The position numbers and the translations under genes were made by a program. The notes under the pieces are model-generated. The model was not told the DNA's origin and made no database searches. It saw nothing but the letters and a program-made list of their open reading frames with translations. Below are positions 1 through 7,898 of a stretch of 50,583 bases of DNA, one piece after another. Every line of letters begins with the position of its first letter. The stretch's first letter is position 1. The DNA comes from Prevotella sp. (GTDB lineage Bacteria > Bacteroidota > Bacteroidia > Bacteroidales > Bacteroidaceae): NCBI GenBank assembly GCA_022781445.1, contig JALETQ010000023.1, forward strand, positions 1 through 50,583. Direction: 5' to 3'.

Positions 1-172
1 CACGCACAACCGCCGTCTCAAGCGTCTCGGTCGCATGGCGGGCATCGACGTTCCGCTCACGTCCTACACACCGCGCCACACATGGGCCAGCCTCGCCTAC
101 GCCCGCAACGTCGACCTGCCCGTCATCTCCAAGGCACTTGGACATACCCACACACAGACCACCCTTGTCTAA
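1..172 (+). pseudogene. Tyrosine recombinase, C-terminal fragment lacking the catalytic Tyr
   Basis: The frame beginning at base 2 enters from outside the window and reads through a typical phage-integrase C-terminus: LTSYTPRHTWAS carries the second Arg and the His of the R-H-x-x-R signature, followed by SKALGHTHTQTT with the later active-site His. In intact relatives the next residues are usually a short hydrophobic pair and the nucleophilic Tyr (TT-x-x-Y). Here the sequence is TTLV and then a TAA stop at 170-172, exactly where the Tyr codon (TAT/TAC) should be. Downstream sequence belongs to an unrelated gene. The fragment should therefore be unable to cleave DNA. Family assignment is secure from the motifs; which element it belonged to cannot be seen because the 5' part is outside the window. 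Confidence 0.82.
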
Positions 173-375
173 CAATGTTTACGGAATGGACGCAGACCGG
201 AAATGGTTGCGATATGGCAGGTAATCCCGCATATTGGGTAAAAGGAGGTTCATATAGTTCGAGTGCCTATGGCTGTAAGACCAATTATCGTACCTCACAT
301 ACTATTGCTAGTGGTTATGCAGCTGAACCCAAATATTTTGGTGATGTCGGCATCAGGCTCGTTGTGGATGAGTAA
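168..375 (+). pseudogene. Remnant of a SUMF1/formylglycine-generating-enzyme-like domain (C-terminal tail)
   Basis: The frame from 175 encodes TEWTQTGNGCDMAGNPAYWV, then KGGSY and YFGDVGIRLV. This is the end of a SUMF1-type sulfatase-modifying/lectin-like fold (family pattern: GNVwEWt ... rGGSw ... GfRlv). The preceding NNVY is encoded in another frame (bases 171-182), and one extra G near 183-186 separates it from EWTQ; removing it restores NNVYEWTQ. So the fragment has lost its 5' part and is also frameshifted. The ATG at 175 is probably not a functional start. It is fused to the broken recombinase upstream, with the junction around 168-172. In Bacteroidetes such domains often sit in surface or secreted proteins. 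The fold is recognisable; the function of the parent protein is not. Confidence 0.6.
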
Positions 376-460
376 AATCTGAAAGTTGATACCTCAGGGC
401 AAGTTATCTTCTGTATATCAGACCCTCTGTTTCAACAATGGATTTTGACTCAAATTATCA

Positions 461-492
461 AGCCGCCTTGCATTTGTGCAGGGCGGCTTTTT
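461..492 (+). terminator. Rho-independent terminator
   Basis: A 12-bp stem (461-472 with 477-488, one G-T pair) around the loop TTTG is followed by a run of T (488-492). It lies 85 bp after the SUMF1 remnant and would end its transcript. It was probably the native terminator of the parent gene. Confidence 0.85.
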
Positions 493-541
493 CGTGGGGG
501 GAGTGGTGCGGGAGTGAAGGGGCAGGGTGGGAGAGGAGTGA

Positions 542-1312
542 CTACCTGGCCGTGTCGAGTCCGCTTCGCTTGGTGCGTCGGTAGCTGCGGTAGTCGTCGA
601 GGGGAATTTCCACGTCGCTCTCTTCGAGTGCTGTGTCGTGGGGAAGTCTGAAACGAAGGTACTTGATGCTGAGGCCGCGTTCCATCCATTGGCTTTCGTA
701 ATAAGTGCGTATGTCGAGCAGGGGGGAGCCTTCGATGGCGACAGGCGTGTCGTGGTAGAGGTCTTCGGTGGACACTTCGACGGGAAGGGTGTTCTTCTCG
801 GCCATCAGCCGGGTGTAGGTGAAGAGGAAGTTGGAATCGGTCTTGAGATGGATGGTGCCGCCGTCGACGAGGAATCGGCGGTAACGCTCCATGAAGAAAG
901 TGCTTGTGAGCCGCTTGTGTACGTTTTTCATCTGCGGGTCGCTGAACGTGAGCCATATTTCCTGCACTTCGCCGGGGGCGAAAAACCGGTCGATGAACTC
1001 GATGTTGGTGCGCAGGAAGGCAACGTTGGGCATGCCGCGTTCGAAGGCTTCCTTGGCTCCTTTGTGCATCCGTGCCCCTTTGATGTCGACTCCGATGAAG
1101 TTGATGTCGGGATAGAGCTTGCCCAATCCCACGGTATATTCGCCCTTGCCGCATCCCAGCTCGAGCACGATGGGGTTGCCGTTGTGGAAGTACCGGTCGC
1201 ACCAGAGCCCTTTCATGGCGAATGGCACGTTCTTGATGACCGAATAGGGGTATTGGAAGACATTGGTGAATGTCTCCATCTCTGCAAATTTCTGTAGTTT
1301 TCCTTTTCCCAT
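542..1312 (-). CDS. trmB: tRNA (guanine-N7-)-methyltransferase
   Basis: TrmB uses S-adenosylmethionine to make m7G46 in the variable loop of tRNAs in the cytoplasm. The protein (256 aa) shows the Rossmann SAM-binding motif [12 protein letters not shown] near residues 49-60, the acidic GVDIKGARM strand, and the family motif [17 protein letters not shown] (here [13 protein letters not shown]) in the catalytic region. Length fits the Bacteroidetes branch of the family. The start at MGKGKLQKF is supported by a TAnnTTTG promoter element about 20 bp upstream. It is transcribed alone; the next gene upstream, ilvE, ends 375 bp away, with a repeat array and a hairpin between them. Confidence 0.93.
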   Translation of the reverse strand: MGKGKLQKFAEMETFTNVFQYPYSVIKNVPFAMKGLWCDRYFHNGNPIVLELGCGKGEYTVGLGKLYPDINFIGVDIKGARMHKGAKEAFERGMPNVAFLRTNIEFIDRFFAPGEVQEIWLTFSDPQMKNVHKRLTSTFFMERYRRFLVDGGTIHLKTDSNFLFTYTRLMAEKNTLPVEVSTEDLYHDTPVAIEGSPLLDIRTYYESQWMERGLSIKYLRFRLPHDTALEESDVEIPLDDYRSYRRTKRSGLDTAR

Positions 1313-1330
1313 AACTAAAGTTCAGTGTTG

Positions 1331-1338
1331 CAAAAGTA
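1331..1338 (-). promoter_or_regulatory. Promoter -7 element for trmB
   Basis: On the minus strand the sequence is TACTTTTG, matching the Bacteroidetes -7 consensus TAnnTTTG, 18 bp upstream of the trmB start. A TTG box at the usual 19-20 bp distance is not evident, so the -33 element is weak. Confidence 0.5.
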
Positions 1339-1423
1339 CGGATAAAAAATCACATAGCGCATCCTTGTGGGCGAAAATCGCTGTGCCGCCCGTTGTACCC
1401 TGCCTGTTGGGGTTTTCTGATCC

Positions 1424-1519
1424 CACTCGTGGGGTATCTTGACAGGTCACTCGTGTGGTATCATAAGGGGTCACTCATGGAGTATGCCGGTACCCCACGG
1501 GTGGGGTGCAAGAGGCCTG
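1424..1519. repeat. Four phased 24-bp degenerate repeats with palindromic cores
   Basis: Units start at 1424, 1448, 1472 and 1496, an exact 24-bp pitch. Their starts read CACTCGTGGGGTATC, CACTCGTGTGGTATC, CACTCATGGAGTATG and CACGGGTGGGGTGCA. The best units contain a short dyad (CCAC/GTGG). A fainter copy may precede them near 1402. The array lies between ilvE and trmB, about 110 bp upstream of the trmB start. No protein-coding function is likely. Confidence 0.7.
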
Positions 1520-1612
1520 TTTCTTTTCCTTCGTGTGGCCTGTCCCGGCCTGTCCGACACGGGTGCTGTGTGCCTGCCGCGGTTTGGATTCGGGATGGAC
1601 CGCCGTATATGG

Positions 1613-1647
1613 ACACGGGAAGAAGGCGGTGTGCCTTCTTCCCGTGT
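1613..1647 (-). terminator. Strong hairpin downstream of ilvE
   Basis: A perfect 15-bp stem (1613-1627 with 1633-1647) closes a 5-nt loop, 40 bp past the ilvE stop. There is no clear T-run on the minus strand, so it could be a factor-assisted terminator or an mRNA 3'-end stabiliser. Confidence 0.6.
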
Positions 1648-1687
1648 GTATCGGTTCCGTAATGACGGAACGTTGGTAAAGCTATGG

Positions 1688-2710
1688 TTATACTTCCACG
1701 AATGTAATCCAGCCGTGCTTGTCTTCTTCGATACCGTATTGGATGCCGCGCAGACGGTTGTAGAGCTTTTCGGAAACCGGTCCGGGCTCTCCGTTTTTCG
1801 AGAAGGTGTAGCGTTTGTTGTTGTCCAGGTCGTCGATGTATGAGATGGGGCTGATGACGGCGGCTGTACCGCATGCGCCTGCCTCTTCGAATGTCTCGAG
1901 TTCTTCTTCGGGGATGGGGCGGCGTTCAACCTTGAGTCCGAGGTCTTCGGCGAGCTGCATCAGGCTGCGGTTGGTGATGCTGGGCAGGATGGACGACGAT
2001 TTGGGGGTGATGTAGGTGTTGTCCTTGATGCCGAAGAAGTTGGCGGCACCGCATTCGTCCATGTACTTCTTCTCTTTGGCGTCGAGATAGAATTCGGCTG
2101 CATATCCTTTGTCGTGTGCGAACTTGCTTGCCAGCATCGAGGCTGCATAGTTGCCGCCCACCTTGTAGCATCCGGTGCCGAGCGGTGCGGCACGGTCGTA
2201 TTCGCGGACGATGACGTAGGGGTTGCACTTGAACCCACCCTTGAAGTACGGTCCTACCGGCGTGACAAAAATCAGGAAGGCGTACTCGTCGGCAGCCTTC
2301 ACGCCGACTTGCGCGCCTGTACCGATGAGGAGCGGACGAAGATAGAGCGTGGCTCCCGTTTCGTAAGGAGGAATATAGTCTTTGTTGAGGGTCACCACTT
2401 TCTTCGCCATTTCGACGAACAGTTCGGTGGGTACTTCGGGCATGAGCAGACCGCGGGCGGTGGACTGCATGCGGGCGGCGTTGTCTTCAACGCGGAACAG
2501 GCGCACCTTGCCGTCCTTGCCGCGATAGGCTTTCAGGCCTTCGAATCCTTCCTGGCCGTAGTGGAGGCAGGTGGCGGCAATGGACATGGTGATGTTTTCG
2601 TCGGAGCTTACTTCAATTTCTCCCCATTTTCCGTCGCGATAATAACAGCGGACGTTGTAGTCGGCCTTGATATAGCCGAAAGGCAATGTAGCCCAATCAA
2701 AGTTTTTCAT
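1688..2710 (-). CDS. ilvE: Branched-chain amino acid aminotransferase
   Basis: This PLP enzyme of fold type IV transfers the amino group between glutamate and the 2-oxo acids of leucine, isoleucine and valine. The 340-residue protein has the expected landmarks: LHYGQEGFEGLKAYR near residues 49-63, the PLP-binding lysine in CYKVGGNYA (K183), the MDECGAANFFG motif, and the cofactor phosphate-binding GTAAVISPI near the C-terminus. The length matches the eukaryote-like BCAT subgroup common in Bacteroidetes. Although it follows xseB in the same direction, it has its own promoter overlapping the end of xseB and a leader of about 230 nt. The start codon is followed by a standard MKNFDW sequence. Confidence 0.94.
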   Translation of the reverse strand: MKNFDWATLPFGYIKADYNVRCYYRDGKWGEIEVSSDENITMSIAATCLHYGQEGFEGLKAYRGKDGKVRLFRVEDNAARMQSTARGLLMPEVPTELFVEMAKKVVTLNKDYIPPYETGATLYLRPLLIGTGAQVGVKAADEYAFLIFVTPVGPYFKGGFKCNPYVIVREYDRAAPLGTGCYKVGGNYAASMLASKFAHDKGYAAEFYLDAKEKKYMDECGAANFFGIKDNTYITPKSSSILPSITNRSLMQLAEDLGLKVERRPIPEEELETFEEAGACGTAAVISPISYIDDLDNNKRYTFSKNGEPGPVSEKLYNRLRGIQYGIEEDKHGWITFVEV

Positions 2711-2943
2711 ACAAATTGTGTATTAAAGGTGTTTATCATTTCATTTCGGTCAGGCAAAGAGTTCTGCGGATGCAAGGGCGCATGGCCTGCTCTTTGAAGC
2801 GGGCGGCTCCCGAAAGGTCTGTTTCCGGTGCCTGGCAAGTTGCGGGCTTGTGGAGATTCCGTGGTGCCGGTCCGGTGTCCGGTGCCGGAAGTGTGTACCT
2901 TTCATCTGTGAGGATGGCTTTCGGGGGTGCCCGATTATAGGCA

Positions 2944-2974
2944 CAAATGTACGAAGTTTATCGTATATGTGCAA
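2944..2974 (-). promoter_or_regulatory. Promoter for ilvE, preceding a ~230-nt leader
   Basis: Minus strand: TTG (2974-2972), 20 bp, then TACATTTG (2951-2944), a full match to the Bacteroidetes promoter pattern. Transcription would start near 2937, leaving about 227 nt before the ilvE ATG. The leader contains GC-rich repeated GGTGCCGG blocks (2862-2888), but I could not recognise a riboswitch or a branched-chain-rich leader peptide. Confidence 0.65.
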
Positions 2975-2980
2975 CTATTT

Positions 2981-3214
2981 TCATGAAAACTTCCCCTCTT
3001 GTCCGGAAACGGAGCCTCCATTGCTGCCTTTGTCGAGGAGCTTCTTGATCTCGTTGTCGGTCTTGAGGAGCTTTGACTTGCATACTTCGACGAGTTCCTG
3101 GGCACGTGCAAGCCGTGCTGACAGGGTGTCGATGTCGAGTTGTCCGTTCTCCATTTGTGCGACGATGTTTTCCAGTTCGCGAACCGCTTCTTCGTATTTG
3201 ATGTTCTTTTTCAT
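2981..3214 (-). CDS. xseB: Exodeoxyribonuclease VII small subunit
   Basis: XseB is the small helical subunit that assembles in several copies on XseA to form exonuclease VII, which degrades single-stranded DNA to short acid-soluble oligonucleotides. The 77-residue protein has the family pattern: YEEAVRELENIVAQMENGQL, then LDTLSARLARAQELVEVC-like helices (helical hairpin), and a low-complexity C-terminal tail. Its ATG overlaps the xseA stop (ATGA, 3211-3214), so translation is probably coupled. It ends the ispH-xseA-xseB run. Confidence 0.93.
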   Translation of the reverse strand: MKKNIKYEEAVRELENIVAQMENGQLDIDTLSARLARAQELVEVCKSKLLKTDNEIKKLLDKGSNGGSVSGQEGKFS

Positions 3215-4506
3215 GGAATGATGGATTTGATGGTTCCTTTTTCGAGTCGTGTCTCAATCTCGTCGCCCCGTCGGAGCTCGTTGGCAGAGCGAACGGCCTT
3301 TCCGCCTTTCATCGTGATGCTGTAGCCTCTGCCGAGCATCACCTGCGGGTCGAGTGGCCGTAGGCGTTGCGTGAGCATCTGCAGGCGGTGGTTCTCCTTG
3401 AGCAGCAAGGTCGTGGCGAGGGGCCTGATGCGCACGCTGAGCCGGGTGAGCCGGTTGGCGGCATTCTGCAACCGGAGGGCGATGGCATGGGAGAGAGCCT
3501 TTTCGTGGCGTTCGAGCTTGTTTTCCTCACGCAGTCTGACGAAAGAGAACAGACGCGGCACGAGAGCGGTCAGCTTCTCGATGCGTGCCTTCTCAATCTC
3601 CAACCGCATGGAGACGGTGCGGCTGATCCGCTGTTCCAGCCCGACAACATGATCGAGTGTGCGTTTAAGGTGGTCGACGAGGAAAGTGGCGGCCGCCGTG
3701 GGTGTTTTCACCGGCCGGTAAGCGATGAGGTCGAGTACGCTCTCGTCGCGGTCGTGACCGATGCCGGTGATGACGGGCAAGGGAAAGTTGGCGACATTTT
3801 CGGCAAGCTCCAAGGAGTCGAAGCCGCTGAGGTCGCTCGTGGCGCCGCCGCCCCTGATGATGACCACGCAATCGAAGTCGGCAGCCTGCCCGTAGATGTC
3901 GTTGAGTGCCGCCACGATACTTTTCCCGACCGATTCGCCCTGCATGACAGCGGGAAAGAGTCGGGTGATGAAGTTCAGTCGGTAGGGATTGTCGGCCAAT
4001 TGCTTGCTGAAGTCGCCATAGCCGGCAGCGTTCTCGCTGGAGATGACGGCTATGCGGCGGGCGGTAGGAGAGAGAATCAGTTCTCGGTTGAGATCAAACA
4101 CACCCTGTTCCTTGAGACAACGGATGATGTCGGCACGCTTGCGCGCCATATCACCGACGGTAAACGTGGGATCCATGTCGAGTACCATCCACGAAAAACC
4201 GTAGTTCTCGTGAAATCGGGCTTGTACCAAGAGCATCACCTTCATGCCCGAAGCCGGCTTGATGCCTGCCACTCGTTCGAAACGGGGCTTCAGTTCGCTC
4301 CACACATTGCGCCAACAGCGGGCTGAGGCTTTGGCGACGGGTGTGTTGGTAAACAAGTCTTTCTGAATCAGCTCCATGTAACAATGTCCTGCCGATTCGC
4401 GTGCATCCGATAGTTCCGCCTCCACCCAATAGGCTTCGGGCAGATAGGCTTCGATGGTGTCCTTGACCAACGAATTGAGCTCATGGAGTGTGACTGATTT
4501 TCTCAT
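3211..4506 (-). CDS. xseA: Exodeoxyribonuclease VII large subunit
   Basis: This is the catalytic subunit of exonuclease VII (431 aa). It begins with an OB-fold nucleic-acid-binding domain (VTLHELNSLVKDTIEAYLPE, about residues 5-100), followed by the catalytic core with ISSENAAGYGDF, the VIIRGGGATSDL motif and GIGHDRDESVLD, then long helices that form the stalk for the small subunit. I place the start at MRKSVTLHEL (4506), not at the in-frame ATG 48 bp further up. The downstream ATG fits the family N-terminus and makes a 4-bp ATGA overlap with the ispH stop, the same arrangement as xseA/xseB. Confidence 0.93.
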   Translation of the reverse strand: MRKSVTLHELNSLVKDTIEAYLPEAYWVEAELSDARESAGHCYMELIQKDLFTNTPVAKASARCWRNVWSELKPRFERVAGIKPASGMKVMLLVQARFHENYGFSWMVLDMDPTFTVGDMARKRADIIRCLKEQGVFDLNRELILSPTARRIAVISSENAAGYGDFSKQLADNPYRLNFITRLFPAVMQGESVGKSIVAALNDIYGQAADFDCVVIIRGGGATSDLSGFDSLELAENVANFPLPVITGIGHDRDESVLDLIAYRPVKTPTAAATFLVDHLKRTLDHVVGLEQRISRTVSMRLEIEKARIEKLTALVPRLFSFVRLREENKLERHEKALSHAIALRLQNAANRLTRLSVRIRPLATTLLLKENHRLQMLTQRLRPLDPQVMLGRGYSITMKGGKAVRSANELRRGDEIETRLEKGTIKSIIP

Positions 4507-5417
4507 GTGGAAAGATGTCGGAGGATATGTTCGCGACATTGCTCCATCAACCATTTGGGCGTGGAGGTCGCTCCGCAGATGCCTACGGTGCCGATGCCGT
4601 CAAACCAAGTCATCTCTATTTCGTCGGCACTCTCAATCTGATAGCTTCTTTCGTTCACGCTCTTGCACTCGTTGAACAGCACTTTGCCGTTGGAACTTTT
4701 GCGTCCGCTCACAAACAAGATGACATCATGGCGGGCGGCGAAGGTGGCAATGTTGGGCATGCGGTTGGCAACCTGTCGGCAGATGGTGTCGAAGCTCCTG
4801 AATGATGCGGAAGGACTGATGTGCGAGCGGATGTAATCGACGATGTGATGGAATTCGTCGAGCGACTTGGTGGTCTGCGAATACAGACAGATGTCGCGGC
4901 TGAAGTCCAGGAGCTTGACATCTTCGAGGTTCTCCACGACGATGGCCTTGCCTGCCGTCTGTCCCACGAGTCCCAACACTTCGGCATGACCGCTCTTGCC
5001 GAAGATGACAATTTGTGCGTCCGGTGCCGGGGGTATATTGGGGGATGCACCTTCGGGCTGGAGGGATGAGGCGTTTTCTGCTTGTTTCTTGATTCGTTTT
5101 TGCAGTTGCAAAACGACGGGACAGGTGGCATCGATGATTTCGATGTTGTTCCTTCGTGCCAGCTCGTAGGTTTCGGGCGGTTCTCCGTGGGCGCGCAACA
5201 GCACCTTGACATCGTGCAAGTCGGCCAGCTCTTGGTGGTTAATGGTGATGAGCCCCATCTCCCGAAGGCGTTCGCATTCCATCGTGTTGTGTACGATGTC
5301 GCCCAGGCAATACAGCGTCTTCCCTGCCCGCAGTTCTTCTTCGGCTTTCTGAATGGCAGTGGTGACACCGAAACAGAAGCCGCTTCCGTTGTCAATTTCA
5401 ATATGCAGCATGGGCAA
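4503..5417 (-). CDS. ispH: 4-hydroxy-3-methylbut-2-enyl diphosphate reductase
   Basis: IspH performs the last step of the MEP isoprenoid pathway, reducing HMBPP to IPP and DMAPP with a [4Fe-4S] cluster. The three cluster cysteines are visible: C15 in GFCFGV, C99 in DATCPVV and C213 in FDTICRQVANR. Substrate-site motifs RAHGEP, GKSGHAEV and GATSTP are present. An unusual Pro/Ser/Ala-rich stretch of about 20 residues (roughly 114-133, NASSLQPEGASPNIPPAPD) interrupts the protein before IVIFGKSGH; it is probably a surface loop. The start could be either of two ATGs (5417 or 5411). It follows meaB by 8 bp and overlaps xseA, so it is within an operon. Confidence 0.94.
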   Translation of the reverse strand: MPMLHIEIDNGSGFCFGVTTAIQKAEEELRAGKTLYCLGDIVHNTMECERLREMGLITINHQELADLHDVKVLLRAHGEPPETYELARRNNIEIIDATCPVVLQLQKRIKKQAENASSLQPEGASPNIPPAPDAQIVIFGKSGHAEVLGLVGQTAGKAIVVENLEDVKLLDFSRDICLYSQTTKSLDEFHHIVDYIRSHISPSASFRSFDTICRQVANRMPNIATFAARHDVILFVSGRKSSNGKVLFNECKSVNERSYQIESADEIEMTWFDGIGTVGICGATSTPKWLMEQCREHILRHLST

Positions 5418-5425
5418 TGGTGCGC

Positions 5426-6526
5426 TTAGGACTTGAGTTTGTCGAAATAGAGCTTGAGCAACTCATTGGCGGCGGCAAAGGATGTTTGTCTGCCTTGAAG
5501 TACCTTCTGTTCCGATTCCGTCATGCGTTGTTCGATGGTAGCATCGTTATAGAAGCTGTTGCGCAGACTCTCGTTGATGGTTTCGTACATCCAGTATTTG
5601 CTTTGTTCGTTGCGTCGGTAGTCGAAGTAGCCGTTCTTTTTCACGAAATCGATGTATTCGTACACCATGTTCCACACTTCTTCGATGCCGGTGCCATAAA
5701 ATCCGCTGTAGCAGAGAACCTTGGGCAACCATCCGCTTTCGGGTTTCGGGAAGAAATGGAGTGCATTGCGGAAGTTGGTGGCAGCTGAATGGCACTTGTC
5801 GACATTGTTGCCGTCGCATTTGTTGATGGCTATGCCGTCACTGATTTCCATGATGCCGCGTTTGATGCCCTGCAGCTCGTCACCCGTTCCGGCAAGTTGG
5901 ATGAGGAGAAAGAAGTCGACCATCGAATGACAGGCGGTTTCACTCTGGCCGACACCCACGGTCTCGACAAATACTTTATCGAAGCCGGCAGCTTCGCAAA
6001 GGATGATCGATTCGCGGGTCTTGCGTGCCACACCGCCCAGCGAGCCGGCTGTCGGGCTGGGACGTATGAAGGCCTCACGGCGTTGCGAGAGCTTTTCCAT
6101 ACGCGTCTTGTCTCCGAGAATGCTGCCTTTTGTGCGTTCCGAACTGGGGTCGATGGCGAGTACGGCCAACTTTCCTCCGTGTTTGTCGAGCAGATGGCAA
6201 CCGAACTGGTCGATCGACGTACTCTTACCTGCACCGGGAACGCCGCTGATGCCCACGCGAATGGAGTTTCCGCTGAAGGGCAAGCACTTCTCGATGACCT
6301 CTTGCGCCTTGGCTTGGTGGGCCGGATTGACACTTTCCACCAGCGTCACCGCCTGGCTCAGAATGGTGATGTTGCCTTTCAGAATGCCTTCAACCATTTC
6401 GCCGGCAGTCATTTCCTTGCGTCTGAAACTCTTTCGGTTGAGATACGGGTTGATGATGGAAGGCTGTTGGATGCCCGAATTGACGGTCAGTCCTTTATAT
6501 TCTTTGTTGTTTTCAGGATGTTCCAT
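5426..6526 (-). CDS. meaB: Methylmalonyl-CoA mutase-associated GTPase MeaB (ArgK family)
   Basis: MeaB is a G3E-type GTPase chaperone that protects and reloads B12-dependent methylmalonyl-CoA mutase. The 366-residue protein shows the P-loop GVPGAGKS (95-102), the DPSSERTKGSILGDKTRM switch region, FVETVGVGQSE (Walker B/G3 region) and the base-recognition NKCD. An N-terminal extension of about 35 residues is followed by the usual helical domain, and the C-terminal dimerisation arm is present. The mutase genes are not adjacent; instead it is placed between a DUF1573 gene (50 bp gap) and ispH (8 bp gap). The link with ispH is positional only. Confidence 0.92.
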   Translation of the reverse strand: MEHPENNKEYKGLTVNSGIQQPSIINPYLNRKSFRRKEMTAGEMVEGILKGNITILSQAVTLVESVNPAHQAKAQEVIEKCLPFSGNSIRVGISGVPGAGKSTSIDQFGCHLLDKHGGKLAVLAIDPSSERTKGSILGDKTRMEKLSQRREAFIRPSPTAGSLGGVARKTRESIILCEAAGFDKVFVETVGVGQSETACHSMVDFFLLIQLAGTGDELQGIKRGIMEISDGIAINKCDGNNVDKCHSAATNFRNALHFFPKPESGWLPKVLCYSGFYGTGIEEVWNMVYEYIDFVKKNGYFDYRRNEQSKYWMYETINESLRNSFYNDATIEQRMTESEQKVLQGRQTSFAAANELLKLYFDKLKS

Positions 6527-6576
6527 GTTGTTTGTCTTGTCTTAAGGATTGTAGGGGGACAGCTTGGTGATGCTGT

Positions 6577-7656
6577 TTATTTCACGTTGATGCTCACGAC
6601 CACTTTCGGATTCTTCGGGTCATTGGTAATCATGAGGATTCTGGGTTTGCTGCGGGCAGTCTTGAGCATCTTCTTTTCTGCCGTGATTTTGAGCTTGGCT
6701 GTTTCGCCGGGTTTGAGTTTCTTCTTGTTCAGTGATACCTGAAGTCCGGTGGTGAACATTTGCAGCGAGTTGATTTCGAGGTCGCTTTTGCCTTTGTTCT
6801 CGATGAAGATGGTTTCGCTCTTCTTGCTTTTGTCACCGAATGTGCCGAGGTCGAGCTCAGTTGTGGTGATGGAAAGCTGCGGAGCGTTCAGCAGTTGTTC
6901 TGCCGATGTTTCCTTTATTTCGGGCAACAGCACGGCTGAGATGGATATTTCCTTTTCTTCGCTCACCTTGTCGCCGGGGTAAGCCCCGAGGTATACCGAA
7001 GTCTGGGTAAGCCCGTAGTCGCGGAGGAGCGACGAGTTGAGCCATATTCTGACGATGCCCGAATGTCCCGATGCGATGGTCGATGGCGACACCTCGGCTT
7101 GCAGATATTTCGGAAGGTGCATGACAATCGGGGTTGCCGGTGTCGTGGACAGGTTCTGAATGTGTATTTCCTGATATGGACGTTCACCCTTGTTTACCTC
7201 ATCGAACTCGAGATCGTTCTTGTCGGCGTTGAGCAATCCCAGTTTGTAATCGTACTTGCCCTCAAATTGGCGCACTTTGTCGACTACGACCCCTCTTAAT
7301 GTCAGCATTGTCGGTTTGTCGGAACCGTTGCCATAGACGGCAATTTGCTTCTCAAAGTGCCCCATCTGCTTAGCATCAAACGTCACATAAATACTGAAAT
7401 TTTCCTGTGCAGCGATACCTACCTTGGGAAAATCTGCCACCAAGCATCCGCAACTCGTGCGCACGTTATGGATATATAAGGTATGGTTATCACTATTCTT
7501 CAAATCAAACTTTGCAGTATATGGGCTTCTGAAAACCACTTGTCCGCAGTCAATGATATCACTTTTGGAAGTAATCTTCTGTGCTTGCAGGGAGCATGAT
7601 GCCATGACGGCAAGCGCAAGAAGCACGTTCTTTCTTTTCATTCCGTTTTTTTTCAT
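6577..7656 (-). CDS. Secreted DUF1573 domain protein
   Basis: A 359-residue protein with an N-terminal signal peptide (basic start, then VLLALAVMASCSLQAQ; cleavage likely after QAQ). DUF1573 follows: DCGQVVFRSPYTAKFDLKNS and NVRTSCGCLVADF, the CGC-containing signature near residues 65-75, in an Ig-like/ASPM-SPD-2-Hydin-like beta fold. A second beta domain with ELDLGTFGDKSKKSETI lies in the C-terminal half and looks like another module of the same kind. Function is unknown for the family; an envelope location is likely. Two ATGs, 7656 and 7641, are possible; the second gives the more typical MKRKN start. It lies downstream of the A2M gene with a structured 240-bp spacer. Confidence 0.85.
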   Translation of the reverse strand: MKKNGMKRKNVLLALAVMASCSLQAQKITSKSDIIDCGQVVFRSPYTAKFDLKNSDNHTLYIHNVRTSCGCLVADFPKVGIAAQENFSIYVTFDAKQMGHFEKQIAVYGNGSDKPTMLTLRGVVVDKVRQFEGKYDYKLGLLNADKNDLEFDEVNKGERPYQEIHIQNLSTTPATPIVMHLPKYLQAEVSPSTIASGHSGIVRIWLNSSLLRDYGLTQTSVYLGAYPGDKVSEEKEISISAVLLPEIKETSAEQLLNAPQLSITTTELDLGTFGDKSKKSETIFIENKGKSDLEINSLQMFTTGLQVSLNKKKLKPGETAKLKITAEKKMLKTARSKPRILMITNDPKNPKVVVSINVK

Positions 7657-7840
7657 TCTAATTTATTGATCGGTAGTCGTTCATCATGATTCCTACCTCT
7701 GTTCGTTTTGCTAATCTCGGATTTGCGAAGATTGCTTGTTTCGTTTCTTTCTTACAAGAATCATGCCCGAGGTAATCCCTCCCAATCCCGAAAAACCGGA
7801 TAGTGAGGTCGTTGGGTCGTTCTGTTAGGTTTGTCGTTTT

Positions 7841-7888
7841 GCACCAATGGGTCGCTATCAACCGACAACGACCCTCTAATATTGGTGC
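7841..7888 (-). other. Nested hairpin in the A2M-DUF1573 spacer
   Basis: An 8-bp outer stem (7841-7848 with 7881-7888) encloses a 6-bp inner stem (7849-7854 with 7869-7874), with a 6-nt bulge at 7875-7880. It starts 11 bp after the A2M stop. There is no T-run on the minus strand, so processing, stabilisation or partial termination between the two genes are all possible. The remaining spacer to 7657 shows no gene. Confidence 0.55.
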
Positions 7889-7898
7889 CATTACTCTG

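Noticed and set aside
2750..2974. Leader peptide for ilvE attenuation
   Set aside because: The open frame starts upstream of the predicted transcription start and is not rich in Leu, Val or Ile.
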